The notes under the pieces are model-generated. The model searched no databases. It had not been told where the DNA came from and saw only the letters and a program-made list of their open reading frames with translations. A stretch of DNA of 64,000 nt, from assembly GCA_032433595.1 (NCBI GenBank), contig JASWJB010000046.1, positions 1-64,000 of the forward strand. The letters run 5' to 3'. Shown one piece after another: positions 1 to 11,124 of the stretch. A program made the position numbers and the translations under genes. The stretch comes from Conoideocrella luteorostrata. Taxonomy: Eukaryota > Ascomycota > Sordariomycetes > Hypocreales > Clavicipitaceae. The stretch's first letter is position 1. Each line of letters opens with the position of its first letter.

Positions 1-14
1 GGTACGTGAAGCGT

Positions 15-1723
15 TCAGTCTATCCACTGTCGACCATGGCAGTCTGGTTCGCTGTAGTTCAATGTAGCAACCCACGGGACTTCTCTCGAGGTGTATTGTT
101 GCAATGGCAAGCTATATGGAATCCTGAGCCCGACCAATACTGGATTAAAGCCGTCCTTAGGGCTCATACTGTCTGGGGAATCTGATTGAAAAGTCCCTAC
201 CATTAATGCATCCTTTCCGAAAAGTTCAGGCCATATCAAAACGCCGACTTCCCAAGATGCTACTCTCATCTCACCACTCTGTTTCGAGGCCTCACCCCAT
301 GCTTGTTTAGAAATATTGGCAGACGTGAGAATTGCCCAGTCAATCGAGTCCTTGTCGTTGTAGCGTATGTATGTCTTAATGTGTGGGGCGGCGGTATCTC
401 TTCCCCCGTTTTGCCTTGGACTGTCTAAGGGTAAAGCTGTTATTCGGTTAGATTAAAGTCAAGCGTAAAGCTGTTTGAACTTTGAACTGAAATTCTCTTG
501 ACTTACCAACTCCATTATCACTGTCATTGGCCCAATGGTGAAATATTGGTCGCAAGTAGCCCAACTGTTGTGTCTGCTGAGCAGACTGAATTTTGGTATG
601 GATCGATGCACCAGATGCGTAACCGTCAAGAGATTTTCTGATTTCATCGGCTGTAGGAAACACAACCTTGAATTTTGGCTGCTGCCCAGTTCTGCTCTTA
701 CAGGACGACAAGGAATCGAAGAGTGTCTTTTGCAGCCATGTATCCTTCCCGCCCAACGTTGCAATAGAAGAAACTTGGGCAACAATTTCTGCATTGCCCT
801 CTTTGCATGACACGGCCCGCAGATATCGTTTGACACCTGACCAACCGAACGCTGTCATGGAAAAGTCATTCACGTCATGTCTACCGGGGACGCTTGCTAT
901 GAGTGCCGCCCTCACAGAAGAGAAGTCGTAGTGCATGAGCTTTTCTGCAAGTGATCCGCAGGTTATCTTCCGACGGTCATATGATCTCAAATAACTGATG
1001 AGATCGGCCTTGAACCGTTCGCCACCCCCTATCTGTAGAGTTTCATATTTGCCAGGGTCTTTAACTTCCTCTTCTTCCATCTTTGGCAAGCGCGGCGATC
1101 TCCAAACCGCATTAGTCATGTTTGTCCAGTCTTTAGGTATCATGTTTGCCGTATGTATAATCACTTCTGCCGTGTCGTCGTGACGAAACAAAACCATCAT
1201 CTTTGAGTGATGGGTGCCGAACATCTCCGGCATAGGTGCTACATGAAGCTGCACATTTTCAAATGTCGATGCGTCCATCTGTATTACCATGTTAAGAAAC
1301 TAACGCCTGAACAAAGTTTCGATTCTGGGGGAGCTGATTGACAGTGATATCTAGGGTCGAATCACTCACGGAAAGTGCCATTCTATGTGGATCTTCTGAC
1401 TTCCAGAATCCGTGGACGACATGTATCTTGACAAGGTGCTTTGTATCCGGGTCAAAGGCATCCATCAAGAACCGTATGTCGTGCAAATAATTGAACTCCC
1501 AGCACTCGCTGATGAGCGGATCTCCAAGAAGGTCTTTCAGAGTTACAGCATCTCGATTTAGTTTCTCAGGGAGATCTCTGATCCAAGTTAGCTGCCACGG
1601 AGATTTCAAATGACCATCATCAACCCGTTGGCTCTTCCTTGGAGGGCTAATGGGAGTAGAGAGCGACCTTGGTCGGTCCTCTTGCTCAGCATCAGCTCGT
1701 TGTCGTTTTTGTGATGGCTTCAT
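15..1723 (-). CDS. TDP1: Tyrosyl-DNA phosphodiesterase 1 (TDP1)
   Basis: The model joins three exons (1723-1370, 1278-507, 436-15) and gives 515 residues. Both introns (1279-1369 and 437-506) are GT-AG and restore one frame. TDP1 removes tyrosyl and other adducts from DNA 3' ends, for example after topoisomerase I damage, in the nucleus. Both HxK catalytic motifs of the phospholipase D superfamily are visible: FGTHHSKMM (H142, K144) and PHIKTYIR (H394, K396). The second motif is followed by a TSANISKQAWG block typical of the family. The end (EVPWVATLNYSEPDCHG) matches the usual TDP1 C-terminus, so the gene is complete. A basic N-terminus (KPSQKRQR) could be a nuclear signal. It diverges from the EPS1-like gene. 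The family is secure; the exact exon 1 border (GTGAGT) is inferred. Confidence 0.93.
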
Positions 1724-2676
1724 CGTGTGATTTGGCTATACGACTACCGATCGAAATGTTGCACAATATTCAAGCGATGGAAGCATAAATGCATTAGGGA
1801 GATGCCCGGAGTACACTGTTCTATGTCTCTAGAGTTTAAAGGAGTTTGCAATGTTGAATGTAGAATTTTCTGTTGTTGTCATAGCTATTGGCATTTCTGA
1901 GCATTAAATGGATTGAGTGTCTCGCTCTCTCTACATCGCAACTTGTTGGGTACCGTCTGGCGGATGTAGGAGCTGTGCTATTAAAGAGAATAAAGTGCGA
2001 TATAAGTGTCAGTCGAGGAGAATCAAAGCCTGCATGTAACAGAGAAATGACATTTGTTCGGTCGTATGGAAATCATTCAAAAATGAGCGCAGTTGGAAGG
2101 CAGCCGTAGGCAGGCGCCGGAATGTCCACCGCCTCTGGAAATGTGGCGGAGCAGCCTCACCAACGGCAGGTGGGAGTAAGGCACATGTAGCTCATGTGCT
2201 CGTTTCAGCCACAGGCTGCACTATGCCAGTCACGAATTTGAGTTGGCGGTGGCGCCCGCAGCTTTCCCTTTGTGCAGGTGTCCCTTTTCTCGTCTCGTCT
2301 CACTGTCATCCGGCCAACCTTTATTTTCTGTCCATCACCATTTCACTGGCGGCATTGGGGTTTCGCCGGGAAGCGATCCCACTTTGACTGCTGTCATTCA
2401 TTTATATTACACACGGCAGATTTGCTAATATCTAGCTTTCCGCCAAAAGTCACTAGACGACCCCCTAGTCCACTGAAACCGAACACGATTTCATCCGCCC
2501 AGTCACTCCCGGCGATATCGCCAACTCCCGCCCATCAACGGCAGCCCAGCGACATCCATCCCGATTTCTGCTGTCACTGTCACACCGATTGTCCAGTCTC
2601 TTCTCAATACTTTTCATCATCATCCGAACCGACTTGAAGGTGTGTTGCGCCTTACACGGTGCCTCGCGTCGCACAT
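1724..2676. promoter_or_regulatory. Divergent intergenic region TDP1 / EPS1-like
   Basis: These 953 bases separate two outward-facing genes and must hold both promoters and 5' leaders. The last 250 bases before the EPS1-like start are pyrimidine-rich on the plus strand, as is common in fungal leaders. No RNA gene or repeat is seen. Confidence 0.5.
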
Positions 2677-4920
2677 ATGAGACCAAGCGTCTTATCACTC
2701 CTGGCCGGCGCATGGGCTCTGGTCAGGGCAGAGCCATTAGGAGATTCGGAGACCGATAAAGATGCCTCCAAGGGCACCACATTTAACTCCAAACCGGTCC
2801 CGCCGTTGCTAGAGTTGACAGCGTCCAACTGGAAAGATGAAGTCAACAAGACCAAATGGCTATTGGTCAAGCATTACAGGTTGGTGCAATCATGTAATTT
2901 CGACCTATCCTGCGCCAATGCACTAACATAAGTCGCAGCCCCTACTGTGGGCACTGCATGGAGTTCGCTCCAACGTATCAAACACTGTACGAATTTTATT
3001 ACACGTCCAAAACCGCCGACGGCTCAAGCTTCGAGAAATACTATGACATCCGGTTCGGAATGATCGACTGCACTATGCACGCAGACCTTTGTAGTGAGCA
3101 TGATGTCCTTTCATTTCCCACGACTATTCTATATGAGAATGGCGCTATGTTCGACCAAGTTTTAGGAGCCAAGAACATGACTGTTGTCAGCGAGATTGTT
3201 GAAAAGGGGCTTGAAACTGAAAAGCCAGGATCTCGCCCCAAGCCTATGGAGCTACCTGAGCGCGGTGTCAAAGAATTCCATGGGTCTGATTTGTCGAAGC
3301 CTGTAGGAGATGCTCCCGCAAAGAAGGACATAAAAGCCGAAAAGGATATCAAGGGTATGGTTGAGAAACCATTCGGTAGCGAATGGAAGGTCCCTACAGC
3401 TGGGGAGTTGGAAAAGGAGAGAAAGCCCAAGCAGCCAACAATTACACCGAATACAGACGGCACCTCTGTGTCTCTGACTGCTGAAAGCTTTCAAAAGTTA
3501 GTGACCCAGACCCAGGATGCGTGGTTCATCAAATTCTATGCACCTTGGTGCCCTCATTGTCAGGCAATGGGGCCAACCTGGGAGCAGGTCGCCAAAACTA
3601 TGCGAGGGAAGCTCAACATTGGCGAGGTGAATTGTGACAAAAACTCCCGACTATGTAAGGATGTTCAAGCAACTGCATACCCAACAATCATCTTTTTCAA
3701 AGGAGGCGAAAGAGTCGTATACTCGGGTCTTCGAGGTCTCGGTGATTTTGTTCAGTTTGCTGACAAGGCTGTCGATCTGGCCGGCGGCGTGCCTGACGTT
3801 AATGCAACATCGTTCAAGGCCCTGGAAGAAAAGGAAGATGTTCTTTTCGTGTACTTCTACGATCATGCCACGACTAGCGAAGATTTCAGGGCTTTGGAGA
3901 GGATTCCTTTGAGTCTCATTGGCCATGCGAAGCTCGTCAAAACCAATGACCCTGAGCTGTACAAGCGCTTCAAGATCACGACCTGGCCACGACTCTTGGT
4001 ATCCCGCGAGGGCAGACCAACATACTTCCCACCGATCACGCCCGACGAGATGCGCGATAAGAATGGTGTCTTGGATTGGATGAGATCCGTGTGGCTGCCA
4101 CTGGTGCCAGAGGTTAACCCGTCCAATGCCCAGCAGATCTTCAACGGTAAGATTGTGGTTCTTGGAGTTTTGAGCCACATGGACAAGGATGCTTTCTCTG
4201 TGTCTCTGCGTGAGATGAAGAGCGCTGCGAACGAGTGGATGGACCGACAGATACAGGAATTTCAACTCGAACGTAAGAAGTTGAGAGATTCCAAGCAGAT
4301 GCGAATTGAGGAGGCTGAAGATCGTGGGGATCAACGGGCCCTGCGAGCTGCCAAGGCAATCCGCGTCGACATGAACAACTCTGGTCGTAAGGAAGTTGGT
4401 TTCGCATGGGTGGACGGTGCTTACTGGCAGCGCTGGATTCGTCAGACGTACGGTATTGACGTAAAGGACGGAGAAAAGATTATTATCAATGACCAGGATG
4501 TAAGTCAAGCAAGACCTTGTCTCGAGCATTTTTATGAACATTTCCGAGTCATTGTACTAACTCACCTGGTAGAATCGTCGATACTGGGACCAAACAGTCA
4601 CTGGTAACTACATCATGGTCAGCCGTACATCCATCATGGAGACTCTGGACAAGATTGTATATGGCCCACATGCCATCAAGTACAAGCTCACCGTGTCTAC
4701 AGTTGAGAAGATTTTCTTCGACGTTAGGGCTGCTTTCGTGGAGCACCCATACTTATCGATGGGCTGTGTGATTGGCATTGCATTCGGCGTCTTCTCATGG
4801 CTCCGCGGTCGCTCCCGTCGAGGTGGTGGGCACTTCAGGCTAGATGACACGATGGGGATCAAAGAGCTGAAGGAGGGCCTCCTTGGAATGAACGGTAACC
4901 AAAACACCAAAGCTGATTAA
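2677..4920 (+). CDS. ER membrane protein disulfide isomerase, EPS1/TMX3-like
   Basis: Three exons (2677-2879, 2939-4499, 4573-4920) give 703 residues, close to yeast Eps1 (about 700). The introns of 59 and 73 nt restore frame exactly at a CxxC site and at a conserved tail. The start is the first ATG in frame and opens a signal peptide (MRPSVLSLLAGAWALVRA). Domain order: a thioredoxin fold with SPYCGHC (C71, C74), a second with APWCPHC (C272, C275), further thioredoxin-like sequence, then a charged helical stretch. A transmembrane helix lies near residues 649-667, followed by a short basic cytosolic tail with no KDEL. By family it oxidises or isomerises disulfides in the ER and may act in quality control of membrane proteins. 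The membrane anchor favours EPS1/TMX3 over soluble PDI. Confidence 0.88.
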
Positions 4921-5810
4921 GCAGAAAGCGGCACAGAACATGAAACAGATGCCCCCTTTTTGTTATTATTTTTTTGGAAAGCAACTTATCCCGCAACAAC
5001 CTCGGCTTCAACCAAATTTTGCAATTGGTGCGCAGTGCGGCGGCGTAAGAGAAGGACTTTGCCGATGGGCAGGTCGGCTTGTTTCAACTGCTAGTGACAA
5101 TGTCATTGTGCTGGACGGAAACAACGCATAGCCGAGTTGAATCGTTGTCAGACGTGTTGACGGAAAGAGACCACTGGATATTCCTGTCCAACATGAGAAC
5201 TTTTTGCGTCTTTTTTTTGTCCTACAACTATCTGAGTTAGCTGTCCTTGTAACGAGTGCGTGCGAGCGGATATGGAGTTTTGGGATCGTTCTAACTTTGG
5301 CTCTCTTTTTGCACATATAATGTCAATAGACTCGTGATTGTTTGCAGTGGTTCACTCAGACTGGGTTTCCCGATTGCTAGTACTTTTTTTTTTTTTTTTT
5401 GAAGTAACACGCCATACTTTCTTGCCTCTACTGGGGCTATTGTTTTCACTTCTCCCGTTTTTAATAATGCCCCCGCCCTGTGCCAAGAGTCGATGTGTTA
5501 CTGCATTGCGCGTGAAAACCAAAGGTTGTGTCACTGTTTGACGACGCCAGATCAGACAATATCCAGAGGTCACTCAGCCATGATTAATTGAGGAGACCTA
5601 AGTTGCCGCGCACAACATCCCAACCTTTGTTTCTTAAGTTACTTGTTTATAGCCTGTTAACACCAAGTGCAGGGCTTTCGCCCGAGGCGGTAAATCATTG
5701 GTCAAAACACGAACGAACAACACATATTTCCAGCCTTGCTAATAGCGTGTCACTGCCTCCGGCTCTCAGCGCCTGTGACTTGAGCATTCCATTTTCTCCT
5801 TTGTTCTCCA
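4921..5810. other. Intergenic region, no gene seen
   Basis: This follows the EPS1-like stop and precedes the broken phosphoesterase. It holds a 3' untranslated region and a T tract near 5384-5400. Small ORFs on both strands lack recognisable domains. Confidence 0.5.
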
Positions 5811-5817
5811 AGCCGAT

Positions 5818-6677
5818 GATGAAATTATTTTTGAGAATTATCCTGAGACGCCAGCGCCACCTATCACTTCTTCAAGTCCAAGCTCTCTCGGACTTGCATC
5901 TCGAGGTTCGGTCAACAGGATTTATCGTATACATTCCCTGCGTCCGCCCCATTTCTACTCTTGGGTGGAGTTATCGTACGGCTCGTTGACTATAATGAAT
6001 ACCTAGAGTTTCTTGAAGCACAGGCATCCCGATATAAAAAGGTATTTTTGGTATTAGGAAACCATGAATTCTACGGCCTAGGCTACTTTTCAGGGCTCGA
6101 TACAGCCCGGCGTCTTGTGGATGAGCCGTCGCTTGCTAAAACTGTTATCCTCCTAAATAAAACCCGATGGGGCGACCCAGACTCTACACTGGCAATTACC
6201 GACAGCACACTCTCGAGTGCGATCCCAGAGGAGCTATCTACCCTTATTGAGTCAAAGATTGATGACTTTAAGAGGATAAATGGGCGGACTACTCAGGAAC
6301 AGAACAAAATCCACGCCGGGGAGGTCGCATGGCTCCCTGATCAAATCGCTCAAGCAAGGGAGCAGAGTGCTGAAAGGCAGCTTCTAGTAGCAACACACCA
6401 TGCGCCTTGCATAGATGGCACTTCTCGGCCTGGGGATTCTAGCAACCCCTGGACGCCTGCCTTCGCGACTGATCTCCTCGATCAAGGTGGCTGGGATGGC
6501 ATCAAGATCTGGGTATTCGACCATACACATTACTCCGCAGATTTGGTGCGGAACGGCATCAGACTGGCAGCTAATCAACGGGGATGCGTGTTGCCAGGTG
6601 GCACGGAAAAACTAGAAAACAATAAATCGCCCATGAACCCGCATAACTTTGATCCCGGAACGTCCATCACATTATAG
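5818..6677 (+). pseudogene. Decayed calcineurin-like metallophosphoesterase
   Basis: A metallophosphoesterase is readable only across several frames. One frame carries a proline-rich N-terminal stretch to about 5865. A second carries LSDLHLEV, the first metal motif, near 5880-5905. A third continues from about 5900 to the stop at 6677 and includes LGNHEFYG and ATHHAPC. The switch near 5905 fits a one-base insertion, and another shift lies near 5868. In the last frame the second metal motif, expected as GDxxR-like, reads GGVIVR, so the metal-binding Asp is gone. The last motif reads DHTHY where the family has GHTHY. No single start and frame gives a whole enzyme. I infer an inactive relic. A sequencing error could explain one frameshift but not the motif substitutions. 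Confidence 0.75.
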
Positions 6678-7564
6678 CTTTGCGGGTACGAGTCAAATTT
6701 GCTGGCCGGTTATCTCGGTGGTAACCCTTGAACTTGGGGTGCCTCAGTGTCGGATCCTGTGGGGTTGCTTTTGAACAGCGATTTAGCTGAGGAGGAAGGG
6801 AGCAGGCGACGACGAGAGGAAATGGAATTTGTCTGTTCTCTTGTGTAGGTAGTTCCAAGTACTTGAGGTTTTGCGATGGCTACCCACACTGACCGCGCAG
6901 CCAATCAGCACACTAGGCGCCTTCATGTCCGTTAGTTAGCTAGCTCGGCACCCGCCGTAGTGGGTAGTTAGTGAGGTAGTAACTCGGTAGTGAGTGAGAA
7001 GCTGACCGTCTACAACTGCCAAACGCCGCATGTGCTAGTCCTATTGTTTTTTGCATCTACGAAAGCGAAGGCAACCGTCGGGGTTTGCGCTAAGACTCAT
7101 CTGATCCAATTGAAAGCCCGGAAACCCCCTGCAATACTCTATATTTGCATATGCTCTTCTTCCACAAATGGTCGGCGTTGTTCTTGCTCAAGTCGAGCCC
7201 GATCCGGTGGGTTCTCATTTGATTATGCCGCTGTCTCTGCTCGTGTGATCTCGATTTGCGAAGGCGCTGTTGCTGGCATTGAGCTGTGGCATAGCCGAAC
7301 GCTAGCTGCCCGATAGACAAAAGCGTTGATATGACTGTGCTTGCCAATCGCTGACCCAATGTTAGGTCCAAAATCTCGTCTCTGCAACTGCTTGGAGAAG
7401 GCTTTTCTGTAGCCAGCCTTGGAGACGATATTCACACTAACCTTTGAGCGCCGTTACATTACGACACATAAGTGTCGAAATCTGTATACGGCTCTTACAG
7501 GCACGGCCGTGATCGTAAATACAGGGAACTTTGGCGTCCTCGGCCAACTCATTCATCCATCACC
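6678..7564. other. Intergenic region upstream of GNAT gene
   Basis: No gene is supported in these 887 bases. The stretch near 6925-6995 is rich in short AGTTAGT/AGTGAG repeats (low complexity). The rest should contain the acetyltransferase promoter. Confidence 0.45.
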
Positions 7565-8186
7565 ATGTCCCGAACAGGGGCTGTCCTCCTCTTCGACCCC
7601 AAGCAGCACTCCGTTCTCACGCCCTACCTCGCTGCCATACACGCCTCTTGCATCACTAAAGATCGCGTCGTTGCCACATTCCTACCGCCTTTGTCACATG
7701 AGAAGTTATTGAGTTGGTGGAAAGGGCGGATTGCGGAAGTCAGCGAGGGCAAGCGGCTCATATGGATTCTTGTCGCGGAGATGGACGCCTCTGAGAGACC
7801 AAGGGGCCCTGACGTCATGGGGGTAGTTATGCTCTCGATACCATCTTCCGAAACGGGCGCTTTCCGTGGCTATGTGGAAAAGTTATTGGTCCATAAGACC
7901 TTCAGAGGACGTGGTGGCGCTAGAGCCCTGATGGAGGCTTTGGAGGGTGAGGCCTCTAGCAGAGGGAGGAATGTACTGGTGAGTTTGACGGTGGCTAGTC
8001 TGTCAAAAACTTTATCTATTCTTGTTAGGCTGACCTGCGTATTAGTTACTTGATACGGAATCAGATAGTCCTGCCGAGGCCACGTTTAGGAGATTGGGCT
8101 ACGTTGAGTTGGGCCGAGTGCCTGCTTATGGGATGAGTCCGACGGGGGAGCTGAAAGATGAGACTTTCTTTTACAAGCAGCTTTAA
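7565..8186 (+). CDS. GNAT-family N-acetyltransferase
   Basis: Two exons (7565-7978, 8046-8186) give 184 residues. The ATG sits in a good fungal context (CACCATG). The 67-nt intron has a CTGAC branch point close to a TAG acceptor, and the junction is in phase. The acetyl-CoA-binding motif A is seen as FRGRGGARALMEAL, preceded by the beta-strand VEKLLVHK. The second exon supplies the end of the fold (DSPAEATFRRLGYVELG), which is typical of small GNAT enzymes. GNATs move an acetyl group from acetyl-CoA to an amine of a small molecule or protein, and the substrate here cannot be told. There are no signal peptide or membrane segments, so it is probably cytosolic. No neighbour suggests a pathway. 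Confidence 0.85.
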
Positions 8187-9309
8187 ATAATTGATATCTT
8201 GTTGGTTAAATTGGCATGTGGCATGCAGGTACATCTGAGCCCGAAAGCGAGAGGATCTGTGCCCCTAATATATGATATTAGTAGGTCTAAACCATCTTGT
8301 CTCCAGTTACGGATTCCAGGAGAGCAAAACTTATTTTTTCTTCTTGTCTTTATTGTTAACTGTTCATCAGAAAGAACTACTAGCTAAGCTCCTCACGTGA
8401 AGAAAATGAGCATACTCAAATCATTCGCCGCGATGAACATATGCGTACCAAGATGGGAACATCGATTCCATTTATTTGTCGAGAACCTCTCAAGGGCTGG
8501 CAACTACAAAGACGCCTGTAATACACGTCCAATCAACGCATTGAGAATGGCCTTATCGGAATCAGCCATTTAAAAAGATTTTGGCTCAATTATCGAACTA
8601 ACAGACAACAAACCAAACAAGAGGAGCCGACAACAACTCATGCAGGCAGAAATGTCAGTTATCCAAGAAGCAGGAGCCCACATGATAAGCCGCCCCTTCC
8701 CCTCAGAAAGATCCCCATTGCGGCGTCCTCCGAAATTGCGAACTAGCATCAGCCACGAAGCACGCAGCACGCAGCACGCGGCCTCGATTATGCAGTGCCA
8801 CAACGACTCCGTATGTTTAAAATAATAGAAGCACCAGTTCGGCCTACCACATCCCAGAGCCAGCGCACCTGCTGGCCCAATCCCAGCCAGAGGGCCACCA
8901 GCAGCGGGAGTTTTGCTCAATCAGGCAGGCCTCTTTGGCCGTGGCTTTTCATCCCCGGTTCGTCGAGCCGTTGGTCAGCCCGCAAATGTAGACCGAACGG
9001 ATCCCACTTGCATGCAGCTCATAGTTTACCATAGTACAATATTGTATGTTCTCTGTAACGAGAGCCGATGCGATGAGTTGTTTGGAGAAAAGTAAGACGG
9101 GGAGGGGGGAAGCCTTCGCGCACGTGGGGACTAGTCGTAAATAATGGGCGATCAGCAGAACGAACACAGCTCAGCCGGTCGAGCTGTTCTACCCGTTCTT
9201 TGACTTTTGGTTCCTTTTTTTTTTTTTTTTGTCGTGTTCGAGGAGAGCATTCTGAAGAGCGGCATAATTTTAATTGATTGTTCATATTGACAATTCGGAT
9301 TTTGCGAAG
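8187..9309. other. Intergenic region
   Basis: This lies between the acetyltransferase and the RNase T2 gene. It contains a short ACGCAGC-type repeat near 8755-8784 and a T tract near 9217-9230. A 116-residue minus-strand ORF (8570-8920) shows no domain and is not called. Confidence 0.45.
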
Positions 9310-10794
9310 ATGCATCGCGCGGGCTTGGTTCTGGTAGTGGCGGCCCTGACGGGTATGGCGGCCGCGGGATTGTATCCTGGGATTACGCCTGATAACCATA
9401 CGTGTGCGATTGGTAAGTGAATACTCCAATTGCTTGCGTGGAGCAATGCCAATTGATCGTTTATATATACATACATATATGCATACATATATATAGTATT
9501 TGTGCTGGCTCTTACTAATGTGAGTCTGCGCTCCTATCAAACAGTCGAGCCAGTGCTTTCATGCTCTTGCAAGGCCAAGCCTGAGAAGGTCAAGGATACT
9601 TGCTGTACCGAGACGTTTGGTGGATTGCTGGTAAGTCAGCTAGCTCCAAGGCAGGACAAAACGATCGAGTTCACGAAAACCATAGCTCTTCTCGACATGC
9701 ACTGAATCTCTATTATCGGACAGGTCGCCACTCAACTATGGAGCACCTTCACCGGCCTCGAAAGCAAGGGCCAAATCTACGCCAAGGACTCATGGTCCAT
9801 CCACGGCCTGTGGCCTGGTGAGTAGTACACTCCCACCAATACTGTACAACAACACATTCAAGTAGCTACATCAGGCTGACTCTAAGACTTGTAGATTTCT
9901 GCAACGGTATGGGGTGTCGCCCTTCCTCCCCTTCTAGTCCCCCCCTTCAGTAGTGAGGGCATCTGCTAACTGAGCAACGCTTACAGGGTCATACACGCAA
10001 TACTGCGACTTGAGCCGACAATATGACCCCAAGCCCTCCCCCAATACTACTAACAGCAAGCCCGACGGTACCCCGGTCCCCCCCTACACAGGCGAGCCCA
10101 TCGACAAGTGGTTCGAGCCCTACGGCAAGCTTGACCTCCTGGCGTACATGAAGAAGTACTGGGTCAGCCAGTTCGATCCGAACTGGGTCTTCTGGGCACA
10201 CGAGTACTCCAAGCATGCCACATGCTTCTCTACATTCCAAAAGGAATGCTTTGTAAGCTCCCACCTCGACAAGCGGTCTTCTAACCCGCCGGTACATCCA
10301 AGACCAAAAAAAAAAAAGGAAAAAAAAAAGGAAAAAAAAAAAGAACGAGAACTAACCACGTTATTTAAAAACATCGAAAGGGTCCCAAGGCAGCCGAACA
10401 CGACGACCTTTTCGAGTTCTTCGAAACAGTAATCACTTGGCAGCGCAGACTCCCCACCTTCAAATGGCTGACTGATGCGGGCATCCGACCCTCCAACAAG
10501 ACCACCTACACGTACGCTGATGTACAGGGCGCTCTGACCAAGGAATTCGGCCTATCGGCATTCGTTGGATGCGGCGGCCCCAAGTTCAACGAGACGGAGG
10601 CGGGTAAGGGCTCTGCTGACAATGGCCGAACCGAGTTGAATGAGATTTGGTATTATTACCATGTTCGGGGCACTCCTCAACGTGCTGATGGGAAGAAGTT
10701 GGATGCTGGCAAGGCGGGTGGTCGGTTGACGACGTGTGCCAAGGCGAACGGTGCTGTCAAGTACTATGAGCGGTCCACGGGGAGCGAGGAGTGA
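9310..10794 (+). CDS. Secreted ribonuclease T2
   Basis: Six exons (9310-9412, 9545-9630, 9724-9817, 9895-9906, 9987-10252, 10381-10794) give 324 residues. The first 20 residues form a signal peptide, so the enzyme should enter the secretory pathway. RNase T2 enzymes cut single-stranded RNA through a 2',3'-cyclic phosphate. Both active-site segments are intact: SWSIHGLWP (H90), then FWAHEYSKHATC (H170, E171, K174, H175). Many cysteines fit a disulfide-rich secreted protein. Exon 4 is only 12 nt and encodes DFCNG across its borders. It is needed to join HGLWP to SYTQYCDLS in frame. Intron 5 is strongly A-rich. The gene converges on SEC62. Confidence 0.93.
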
Positions 10795-11124
10795 AAAAGT
10801 TCGTATAGTTTCCTGCATAGGAGCAAGGTCATTTTTTTTGGAAGACATCTAGAAGCGGTGTAGATCGAGCTAGAAACTACTTCACTGGGAGCGCGTGCGT
10901 CTGCTGAAATTGCAGTAACTGCTAATTGTGGTAATTATCAACAAGTAAACATCCTTTATAAAAAGGGAATATGTTCCCCGTCCACCTACAGATGACGACC
11001 CTCATGCCTCCGCATCAAATTAAACTACACTTCGGTTCCCTCATCTTGTTAAAACGCCACCATGTCAATCACATATCTTGCCGCTTGCTTCTTGAATATT
11101 TTACCCCCATTCTGTTCCTCCTAG
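10795..11124. other. Convergent 3' region RNase T2 / SEC62
   Basis: These 330 bases between two convergent stops should hold both 3' untranslated regions. Nothing else is seen. Confidence 0.5.

Noticed and set aside
3651..4541. 296-residue minus-strand ORF antisense to the EPS1-like gene
   Set aside because: The plus strand encodes a clear thioredoxin-domain protein through the same bases; the antisense frame has no recognisable motif.
5384..5400. T tracts here and near 9217, 13444, 39354, 41636 and 48919 as transposon tails
   Set aside because: No target-site duplications or element body adjoin them; isolated T or A tracts are common in fungal spacers.
8570..8920. 116-residue minus-strand ORF
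   Set aside because: No domain, odd composition rich in Cys and Trp, and no leader or intron context.
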